From the NCBI GenBank assembly GCA_016927755.1, contig JAFGLZ010000087.1, forward strand, positions 1-32,672: a stretch of 32,672 bases of DNA, in the 5' to 3' direction. Positions within the stretch are counted from its first letter, which is position 1, and each line of letters starts with the position of its first letter. The DNA comes from Phycisphaerae bacterium. Lineage in GTDB: Bacteria; Planctomycetota; Phycisphaerae; UBA1845; JAFGLZ01. Below are positions 16,610 through 22,889 of this stretch, one piece after another. Below the pieces are notes generated by a model. That model had not been told where the DNA came from. It worked only from the letters and a program-made list of their open reading frames with translations, and ran no database searches. The position numbers and the translations under genes were made by a program.

Positions 16610-17799
16610 ACCTTGCGAACCTCCTCAACCGCGGCGGCGACGGCGGTGATCATGTAGTCGACGTCCTCCGGGCAGACGTGGGGCCCGACGGGCAGGGCCA
16701 GCGAGGCGTCGCTGATCCGCGCCGCGACCGGCGTGTCGTCGTCCCGGGTGTCGTATTTGTCCCGGTAGTAGGTCATCCGCGGCACGGGCCGCGGATAGTA
16801 GATGCTTGTGCCGACGCCGCGAGTCTTCAGCGCCTCGATCAGATCGATGCGTCTGTCACGGAGGGCGTCGTCGAGCATCGCGACCAGGCAGTAGCATCCG
16901 GCGGTCTCGACGGGCTCGTCGGCGCCGAGGACCTGGATGCCCTCGATGCCGGCCAGACCGGCAGCCAACGCGTTGAAGTTCCGCCGGCGAATGCGGAGGA
17001 ACTCGGGGAGCTTCTTGAGCTGCTCGATGCCCAGGGCCGCCCCGATCTCGTTCAGGCGATAGTTCAGGCCGAGCATTTGGACGTCGTACATGCCGGGGAT
17101 GGGTCGTTCGGCCACGACGTTTCGGTCGATGCCGAAGGCGCGGTACTGGGACGCGGCGCGGGCGACGTCGTCTCGCCGCGTGATGAGCATTCCGCCCTCG
17201 CCGGTGGTCATGGCCTTGACGGGATAGAACGAGAAACAGCCGGCGTCGCCGATGAGGCCGACGTGCTTGCCGCCCGTGGTGGTTCCGAGGGCGATGGCGC
17301 AGTCCTCGATAACGGCCAGGCGGTGGCGCTCGGCGATGGGCATGATCCGATCCATGTCCGCCGCAAAGCCGAGGTAGTGCACGAGGGCGATCGCCTTGGT
17401 TCGCTCGGTGAGGGCCGGCTCGATCAGGTCGGGGTCGATGTTCCCCGTTCGGGGCTCGGAGTCGACGAAGACGCATTCGGCGCCGACCAGCTCGACGGCG
17501 TGCGCCGTCGCCACGTGGGTCTGCGCGGAAACAAGCACCTCGTCGCCGCGCCCGATGCCGAGGGCCAGACAGGCCAAATGCAGGGCGGCGGCGCATGACG
17601 ACGTCGCCACGGCGTGCTCGGCCCCGGTGAAGGCGGCGAAGTCGGCCTCGAACTGCTTGACCAGGGGTCCGTGCGTGAGGATCGGTCCGTCGAGGACGCG
17701 GAGGACGGCGTCCTTCTCGGCCTGGTCGATCAGGGGACGGCCGAAGGGGATCGTCCGCGTGGGCGTCGTCGGCTGCGTGTCATGGGTCGTCGTCGTCAC
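16606..17799 (-). CDS. DegT/DnrJ/EryC1 family sugar aminotransferase
   Basis: A 397-residue PLP-dependent aminotransferase. Hallmarks are the SSCAAALHLA block (67-76), the IEDCAIALG stretch with D166 contacting PLP, and the lysine that forms the Schiff base, K195 in FSFYPVKAMTTGEGG (189-203). Family members transfer an amino group from glutamate to a nucleotide-linked keto sugar. I place the start at the GTG at 17799, which overlaps the previous stop by 4 bp (GTGA) and has GAGGTG six nt upstream; a longer open frame exists but is antisense to another gene. It would provide the amine later formylated or acetylated in this pathway. Confidence 0.92.
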   Translation of the reverse strand: MTTTTHDTQPTTPTRTIPFGRPLIDQAEKDAVLRVLDGPILTHGPLVKQFEADFAAFTGAEHAVATSSCAAALHLACLALGIGRGDEVLVSAQTHVATAHAVELVGAECVFVDSEPRTGNIDPDLIEPALTERTKAIALVHYLGFAADMDRIMPIAERHRLAVIEDCAIALGTTTGGKHVGLIGDAGCFSFYPVKAMTTGEGGMLITRRDDVARAASQYRAFGIDRNVVAERPIPGMYDVQMLGLNYRLNEIGAALGIEQLKKLPEFLRIRRRNFNALAAGLAGIEGIQVLGADEPVETAGCYCLVAMLDDALRDRRIDLIEALKTRGVGTSIYYPRPVPRMTYYRDKYDTRDDDTPVAARISDASLALPVGPHVCPEDVDYMITAVAAAVEEVRKV

Positions 17800-18851
17800 T
17801 CGATGCACCTCACCGGGCACGTCGTGCCCGTCGCGGCGGCCTTTTCGATGGCCAGGCAGACGGACATGGTCCGAAAGACGTCTTCCTTTCCGACGGGGGG
17901 TTCGGCGTCCTCGAGGATGGCGTCGATGAATCCCTCGATCAGCGCGCCCTTGCTTGCGCCGGGATACGGCTGGGTCACGGGCGTGGGGGCGACGTTGGGG
18001 TCGCGGGATTCGTAGAGCAATCCGTGCGGATCGCCGTTGATGAACGTCGCCTTGGTTCCGCAGACCTTCAACTCGTGGAAGTGCGGGCGGACGCAGCCGT
18101 AGGACACGCCGACCTTGCCGACGACGCCGCCTGCGAACTTCAGCGCGGCCACGACCGTGTCGTTGTACTTGAACTGCGTGCCTCGCGAGGCGATCTGGTT
18201 GCCGAAGGCGGCGACCTCGACGACGTCGTCGCCGGTGAGCCAGAGCATGAGGTCGATGAGATGGATCGCGCCGCCATAGACGACGGAGTAGAAGTCGATC
18301 GCGCCGCGCCAGCCCTCGGTGATCTTGTGGAGCCGGCCGTATTCGTAGTGGCCCTCGAGCAGGAACAGCTCGCCGAAATCGCCGTGCTCGATCCGCTCTT
18401 TCAGGGCGATGAATCGCGGGCATTGGCGGAGGATGAGGTTCGACGAGAGCTTCACGCTCGGTTGGGCGCCCAGGAGCTGTCGGATGTGCGTCGCTTGGCC
18501 CTCGGTCAGACAGAGGGGCTTCTCGACGAAGACGTGCTTGTCGTTGGCGATCGCTCGGACGATGTGCTCGTAATGGTAGTTGTCGTAGGAGGCGATGGAG
18601 ACGACGTCGATATCCGGGTCGTCAAGGACGGCGTCGGCCGAGTCGCGGAGCTCGATGCCGGGGAACTTGGCGCCGACGGTCTCGAGACGCTCGCGCGAGA
18701 AGTCGCAGAGCGCTACGACGTCGCAGGCCTCGTGGCCCTGGTAGCCGGCCACGTGCGCTTCGCCGACGCCCAAACCGATGACGGCGGCTCGGAGCCGCTT
18801 GGTCGGGCGAGCGGCGGCGGGGTCAGGCTGTGATTGCGTGCAGCTCGGCAA
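17796..18851 (-). CDS. Gfo/Idh/MocA family oxidoreductase
   Basis: A 351-residue NAD(P)-dependent sugar oxidoreductase. The Rossmann fold starts AAVIGLGVGEAH (22-33), and the EKP motif follows at 110-112 (VEKPL). The C-terminal domain includes GAIHLIDLMLWLTG. Relatives oxidise a hydroxyl of a nucleotide sugar to a ketone, the step before aminotransfer, which fits the adjacent DegT gene. I favour the TTG at 18851 because a consensus GGAGG stands 7 nt upstream (18859-18863); an in-frame ATG at 18869 has no usable ribosome binding site. Either start overlaps the end of the cytidylyltransferase gene. The N-terminal tail of about 17 residues before the fold is proline/alanine-rich. Confidence 0.88.
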   Translation of the reverse strand: MPSCTQSQPDPAAARPTKRLRAAVIGLGVGEAHVAGYQGHEACDVVALCDFSRERLETVGAKFPGIELRDSADAVLDDPDIDVVSIASYDNYHYEHIVRAIANDKHVFVEKPLCLTEGQATHIRQLLGAQPSVKLSSNLILRQCPRFIALKERIEHGDFGELFLLEGHYEYGRLHKITEGWRGAIDFYSVVYGGAIHLIDLMLWLTGDDVVEVAAFGNQIASRGTQFKYNDTVVAALKFAGGVVGKVGVSYGCVRPHFHELKVCGTKATFINGDPHGLLYESRDPNVAPTPVTQPYPGASKGALIEGFIDAILEDAEPPVGKEDVFRTMSVCLAIEKAAATGTTCPVRCIE

Positions 18852-19521
18852 CGATCTGCCTCCACCCATATTCCCAATGCGGCCGGTCCATGCGATAGAC
18901 GAGCTCGGCGATCCGGTCGTAATCCTCTTGCGTGTCGACGGTGGTTCGCAGCGCCGAACAGTCCTCGTCGGCGGTGAAGTTGGTCAGTCGGAAGTCGAGG
19001 GGGTGCTCGTAGAAGTAGCGCGTCACGTGCTCGAAGTGCTCGGGCGCGTGCATCCGCCCGAATCCGCGCCGGTACGCCTCGGCGGTGACGATCTCGATGG
19101 TCTGTCCGCTGGGGAACGTCCGCTTGAGGTTGTTCGTCACGACCTCGTAGCCGCCGGAGGCGAGCATCTCGAGCCCGCGATCGATCAGGGCCGGATCGAT
19201 GAGCGGACTGTCTCCGCAGATTCTAGCGAATGCATCGAAGCCGAAGTGATCGAGGGTGTCGAGGTATCGCCTGGCGACGTTCTCGTGATCGCCGCGGAAG
19301 CAGGCAACGTCGCGTTCGGCGCAGAAGATCTCGATGGGATCGTCGTCGGGCTCGGTCGAGGTGCAAACCACGACGCGGTCGACGCGGCGGCTTTGGGCGA
19401 CTCGATCGATGGTGTACTGGAGCAGGGGCCGACCGGCCAGGGGGAGTAGGACCTTCCCGGGAAGGCGCTGCGATCGCATCCTGGCTTGGATTATTCCTCC
19501 AACCCCAGATGTTACAGTCAT
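18823..19521 (-). CDS. SpsF-like cytidylyltransferase family protein
   Basis: A 232-residue nucleotidyltransferase-fold protein with the N-terminal signature IIQARMRSQRLPGKVL (10-25) and the RICGDSPLIDP motif (100-110) typical of SpsF and related CMP-sugar synthetase-like proteins. Relatives of this fold activate nonulosonic or Kdo-type sugars with CTP, so it is the best candidate here for the CMP-nonulosonate synthetase step. SpsF itself is not biochemically well defined, so the activity is inferred. It is the first gene of the operon. The ATG at 19521 has GGAG seven nt upstream, preceded by a likely -10 box. Confidence 0.87.
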   Translation of the reverse strand: MTVTSGVGGIIQARMRSQRLPGKVLLPLAGRPLLQYTIDRVAQSRRVDRVVVCTSTEPDDDPIEIFCAERDVACFRGDHENVARRYLDTLDHFGFDAFARICGDSPLIDPALIDRGLEMLASGGYEVVTNNLKRTFPSGQTIEIVTAEAYRRGFGRMHAPEHFEHVTRYFYEHPLDFRLTNFTADEDCSALRTTVDTQEDYDRIAELVYRMDRPHWEYGWRQIVAELHAITA

Positions 19522-19845
19522 TTGCGGACTCCATCCGCGGATCCGGGCCGCGAGTCCATTCTATATGATGTTACTTACCCGGAACGTCGTTATGGTACAG
19601 GGGCACATACCCCGCTCCCGGATTGGTTATCGGCACTTGGGGGCGGGGGCTTTATCACAAGAGGAGAACCAGAGAGAAAGAAGATCTTCTAAGGTAATTA
19701 AATCTTGGAGGGCCCGCTCCCAGGCCAAAGGGGCCCAGGGAGCAGACCCGAGAGGACAGCACCAACTCGTCGACTAGCCTCAGGCGAAGGGAGTGGTTCG
19801 GGTCGGAACAGGCCGCTGCGGCTGAGTGACGGTTTGGCTCGGCAC
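19522..19845. other. Intergenic region between divergent operons, partly unexplained
   Basis: No gene is supported here. It contains the sugar-operon -10 near its left end, a 12-bp perfect palindrome AGAAGATCTTCT (19679-19690), and an imperfect inverted repeat with GCTCCC/GGGAGC arms (19716-19743). Neither hairpin has a following T-run. It could hold binding sites or an RNA, but I cannot name one. Confidence 0.4.
19558..19563 (-). promoter_or_regulatory. Candidate -10 box of the sugar operon promoter
   Basis: On the minus strand TAGAAT (5 of 6 to consensus) lies within TATAGAAT at 19565-19558, about 37 nt upstream of the first gene of the operon. No good -35 is recognisable 16-18 nt upstream of it, so the call rests mainly on the -10 and the short leader. 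Confidence 0.4.
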
Positions 19846-19887
19846 AAGTCAATGATCTTGACTTTTGGAGCAATGCGCTGATAGGAT
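19846..19887 (+). promoter_or_regulatory. Toxin-antitoxin promoter with overlapping operator palindrome
   Basis: AAGTCAA (19846-19852) and TTGACTT (19858-19864) are perfect 7-bp arms around TGATC, a 19-bp palindrome. Its right arm contains a -35 TTGACT (19858-19863), followed after 18 nt by a -10 TAGGAT (19882-19887). Repressor binding at the palindrome would block the promoter, the usual autoregulation of a toxin-antitoxin pair. The -10 ends only 7 nt before the chosen toxin start. Confidence 0.6.
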
Positions 19888-19894
19888 GAGATGC

Positions 19895-20146
19895 ATGGCG
19901 AAGGTGACCTTGACGCGGGAGGCAGCCCGAGATCTAGAAGGCCTTCCCCTCGTGATTCACACCCGGGTGCTGACGCTGCTAGAGCGGTTGACGAAATGGC
20001 CGACGGTGAGCGGGGCCAAGCCGCTAAGCGGCCCGCTGGCCGGACGATACCGGCTGCGGACCGGCGACTACCGCGTACAATTCCACGTGAAGGGAGAAGC
20101 AGTCGTCGTGGAGAAGATCGGGCACCGCGACCGCTTCTATGAGTGA
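19895..20146 (+). CDS. RelE/ParE-superfamily toxin
   Basis: An 83-residue basic protein with the RelE/ParE fold pattern: a leading beta strand VTLTREAARDLEGLP, two helices, then GAKPLSGPLAGRYRLRTGDYRVQFHVKG and a final VVEKIGHRDRFYE. The segment RYRLRTGDYRV (48-58) is the family hallmark, and the basic C-terminal residues (R52, R57, H78, R79) fit a ribosome-dependent mRNase or gyrase poison; the type cannot be decided. The ATG at 19895 is used (MAKV); AGGA lies eight nt upstream. It lies 9 bp before the antitoxin, in toxin-first order as in higBA. Confidence 0.85.
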   Translation: MAKVTLTREAARDLEGLPLVIHTRVLTLLERLTKWPTVSGAKPLSGPLAGRYRLRTGDYRVQFHVKGEAVVVEKIGHRDRFYE

Positions 20147-20155
20147 GGATGGACC

Positions 20156-20506
20156 ATGGGCGCCAAGATAGTCGAGCTAGACGGCAAGCGATGGGCAATC
20201 ATGCCCGAGAAGGAGTACAAGCGTCTGACTGCCCACGCCGGCGAGCAAGACGACGGGCCCACGCTGCCCAGCCCGGACGAACGGGGCGAGTATCCGGCCG
20301 TGGAGTACGCCCGGGTGTCGCTGGCCCGGAAAGTCACCAGGGCTCGCAGGCGGGCGGGTCTCTCCCAAGCCGAGTTGGCCCGTCGCGCGGGGATTCGCCC
20401 CGAGACGCTGAACCGAATCGAGAAGGGCAGGACCACACCGGAGACTGCCACAATCACCAAGATCCAGCGGGTCCTCGATGCCACACCAGTCGACGCCGAG
20501 GATTGA
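20156..20506 (+). CDS. XRE-family antitoxin
   Basis: A 116-residue protein. The N-terminal part (MGAKIVELDGKRWAIMPEKEYKRL) resembles the short beta-helix start of Phd/YefM-like antitoxins. The C-terminal half carries an XRE helix-turn-helix (RRRAGLSQAELARRAGIRPETLNRIEKGRTTPETATITKIQ, about 62-102, described in pieces: AGLSQAELARRAG, then TLNRIEKG). It should neutralise the upstream toxin and bind the 19-bp palindrome. GGATGG just before the ATG serves as ribosome binding site and overlaps the toxin stop region. The 170 bp after it, up to 20677, shows nothing recognisable. Confidence 0.85.
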   Translation: MGAKIVELDGKRWAIMPEKEYKRLTAHAGEQDDGPTLPSPDERGEYPAVEYARVSLARKVTRARRRAGLSQAELARRAGIRPETLNRIEKGRTTPETATITKIQRVLDATPVDAED

Positions 20507-20677
20507 CGTTGGGGGCACTCACCCTGCTCGCGCAGAGGATTTCCGCACGCGTCTGACCACGCCCGGAGCCGTGTACATCGTCACGTGAGCGACGTAGAAG
20601 CCGGCACTTCTGGAAGCGACAACACATTTCGCAGCGAACGAGGGGGGCGGGCGTTCATGTCGGCGTCGCGGCCGCGC

Positions 20678-21451
20678 TTACTTCCTGATTAGCCCGAATC
20701 GCGGGTCTTCATTGAGGGCGGTGACGTTGATGGCTTCTGGCAGGAGGAGTGGGGTTTGGGCGACTCTTGCGCAGAAGTCGGTGAAGGCGGTGTTGGCGTC
20801 GATGTTGTCGCAGAGAAGCACGCCGCCGGGCTTGAGGGCGTCCCAGGCGAGGTTCAGCTCTCCCCACATGGTCTCGTAGGTGTGCTCGCTGTCGTGCAGG
20901 AAGACATCGAGCGGGCCGGTCTTCTTGAGCAGCTTGGGCATCTCCTCCAGCGATCTGCCGAGGACCAGTTGCCAGTGCGGCCGGTAATCCTCGTGGATGA
21001 CCCATCCGGGCTCCTTTCCTGGCGGCAGGGTGTCGTCGTATCCGTCCTGGTTGGCCGGGCCGGTGTCGAAGTATGAGGGCAGATCGATGGAGATGAGCTT
21101 GCCCCGTCCGTTGCGGGCGAGTCCGCCGAGGATGAAGCTGGACGTCAGCCCGTGCAGGACGCCCGTCTCGAGGAAGACCTTGGGCCGCAGGGCCCGGACG
21201 AGGACGTAGTTGAGGATCCGGTAGAGCCCGAGCTCGAAGACGTTGTCCCAGTGCTTGGTGCGGAAGAAGTCGACGTCTTGAACGCCCTGCTCGATCCGGT
21301 CGAGGACGTCCCGGGCGTCGATGAGCTCCCAGAGAAATCCGAGGAGCGGGGAGGTCCGCAGGTAGTCTTGCACGGCCCCGAGGTGGTAGCAGACGAGGGC
21401 CTCGCGCTTCTGGAGTTGAACGGCCGAGTCGATCAGTAGGTCCTGGCTCAT
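20678..21451 (-). CDS. Class I SAM methyltransferase (CmcI-like)
   Basis: A 257-residue protein with FLETGVLHGLTSSF (93-106) as the SAM-binding glycine region, SIDLPSYFDTG (121-131) after strand 2, and VFLHDSEHTYETMWGEL (183-199) followed by GGVLLCDN (209-216). This pattern matches the Methyltransf_24/cephalosporin-hydroxylase-like group, often found in sugar clusters as O-methyltransferases. The ATG at 21451 overlaps the radical SAM stop by 4 bp (ATGA), so the two are coupled. A longer open frame upstream is antisense shadow. Acceptor unknown. Confidence 0.85.
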   Translation of the reverse strand: MSQDLLIDSAVQLQKREALVCYHLGAVQDYLRTSPLLGFLWELIDARDVLDRIEQGVQDVDFFRTKHWDNVFELGLYRILNYVLVRALRPKVFLETGVLHGLTSSFILGGLARNGRGKLISIDLPSYFDTGPANQDGYDDTLPPGKEPGWVIHEDYRPHWQLVLGRSLEEMPKLLKKTGPLDVFLHDSEHTYETMWGELNLAWDALKPGGVLLCDNIDANTAFTDFCARVAQTPLLLPEAINVTALNEDPRFGLIRK

Positions 21452-22557
21452 GGCGCGGCATCCGGATTGACGGTCTTGGGATAGAGTGACGACCCCTTGG
21501 GCGGCAACTCGACGGACGTGTACGAGTCGCAGTACTGGCAGAGCCCCTCGAACTTCCCGTCGAGGTGCTCGCGACGCTTGCGGAGGTGACCGCCCATCCA
21601 GACCTCCTCGATCGTCTGTGAGTTTAGATCCCCGAGGGGCTCGCGAACGTCCGCGTCCTGGAAGCAGAGTCCGACCCGTCCGTCCCAGGCGATCATCAGG
21701 TTGCTCCACAGGGCCGAGCAGGCGCACGCGCGCTGTGCGTGGTGCTGGTCGGCCAGACCCGCCACGTGGGTCGAGGGGATGTCGGACCTGAGACCGGCCC
21801 AGGTGTGCATGGGTACGAGCTTGTACTCGTAGGCGTTGCGGTCGCACCAGGCGACGAAGGGGGCGATATCCTTTTCGTTCACATCGGGATAGATCTGATA
21901 GGCGATCTCGATTCGCGTTCGCAGGCCTTGGCCTCGGACGTAGTCGTAGAGCCGCTCGATGCCCTGCTTGGCCAGGTCGAATTGACCGCCGACGCGGATC
22001 TGGCCGTAGGTCTCCTGGCAGAAGCCGTCGAGGTCGACGCCGATGATGGCCACGCCGGACTCAGCCAGTCGTTTGACGTTGTCGCCGGCGAGCAGCAGTT
22101 GGCCGTTGCTGAAGATGATCGTGTTTCGGACGTCCTTGGCGCGGGCGTAGTGGAGCTTGTCGTAGAGGCCCGGGTCGACGAGGGGCTCGCCGATGCCGTA
22201 GTAGTGCAGGTAGGCGTAGGGCTGCTTGGCGGCAACCTCGTCGATGATCCGCTCGAAGAGGGCTTGGGTCATGACGCCCCTAGGGCGTTTCATCTGAGGT
22301 CGCGCGCACATCTTGCACGACAGGTTGCAGCGGTTGGTGATCTCGATGCAGATCTCGTAGGGGAAGTACTCGGTGAGCTCGAAGTAGGCGCGGGTCAGCT
22401 CGTCGTCGAGGTCTCGGTCCTCGATGGGGAAGTGGAAGGCGCCTTTGTCGAACTGCCACTGGCTGGAGAGGGCGTGCCCCTGGAGGCGATCGAGCAGGAA
22501 CGGGATGATCCCCTTGGCCCTCAGATGGTTTTGCCACCGCCGGTTGGTGCTCTTCAT
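21448..22557 (-). CDS. Radical SAM/SPASM-type protein
   Basis: A 369-residue protein. The radical SAM cluster motif is C77-x3-C81-x2-C84 (EITNRCNLSCKMCARP), followed by the GIGEPLVDPG segment (121-130) that contacts SAM. The C-terminal region has cysteines C278, C280, C298, C340 and C343 (ACACS, VGLCFQ, LCQYCDSY), the spacing of a SPASM auxiliary iron-sulfur domain. Such proteins modify peptides or sugars. It is translationally coupled to a methyltransferase. The ATG at 22557 has GGGAG 12 nt upstream, a little far. Whether the pair belongs to the glycan pathway is unproven. Confidence 0.87.
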   Translation of the reverse strand: MKSTNRRWQNHLRAKGIIPFLLDRLQGHALSSQWQFDKGAFHFPIEDRDLDDELTRAYFELTEYFPYEICIEITNRCNLSCKMCARPQMKRPRGVMTQALFERIIDEVAAKQPYAYLHYYGIGEPLVDPGLYDKLHYARAKDVRNTIIFSNGQLLLAGDNVKRLAESGVAIIGVDLDGFCQETYGQIRVGGQFDLAKQGIERLYDYVRGQGLRTRIEIAYQIYPDVNEKDIAPFVAWCDRNAYEYKLVPMHTWAGLRSDIPSTHVAGLADQHHAQRACACSALWSNLMIAWDGRVGLCFQDADVREPLGDLNSQTIEEVWMGGHLRKRREHLDGKFEGLCQYCDSYTSVELPPKGSSLYPKTVNPDAAP

Positions 22558-22889
22558 CGTGCTGGGGGACTCCCTTTTCGGTTCGCCGCCGCCTGAGGCC
22601 CGACGAGTGGGCCGGGGTCGGGGCCCGCGCGGTCCGGTTGCGCGGTGGCCTTGCCGGCTATCGTTGGTTATCGGCTGGGGGTTCGGGTCGGCTTGACCGG
22701 GGATCGAGGCTGTTGGGGCGCGTCCGTAACCTCAGTCCTGGCAGAGTGGTTCTGAAAGTGACCTGCTGAAGGCGTTCGGCGCGTATGGCCGCGGGCAGGG
22801 AGCGGGCAGGATGCCTGGGCTGCAGGATGCAGCCAAGATGCCTGCGTTACAGGGCGAGCCGACGGTTTACGCCGTATCTTGACGCTCCT
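22558..22889. other. 332-bp intergenic gap, only a repeat recognised
   Basis: No gene is supported. It contains the palindromic repeat copy C (22805-22845). The remaining GC-rich sequence shows no convincing promoter or terminator; the radical SAM gene's promoter was not found. Confidence 0.4.
22805..22845. repeat. Palindromic intergenic repeat, copy C
   Basis: GGCTGC (22818-22823) and GCAGCC (22829-22834) pair around the 5-nt loop AGGAT. Flanking segments GGCAGGATGCC and CAAGATGCCTGC share the GGCA-x-ATGCC style of the CATGGGC-AAGAT-GCCCATG hairpin in copy B. It lies just after the amidohydrolase stop (minus strand) and may double as a transcript end, but no T-run follows. Confidence 0.6.

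Noticed and set aside
19716..19743. Inverted repeat as a terminator
   Set aside because: No T-run follows on either strand and it lies between two divergent units, where a terminator is not needed.
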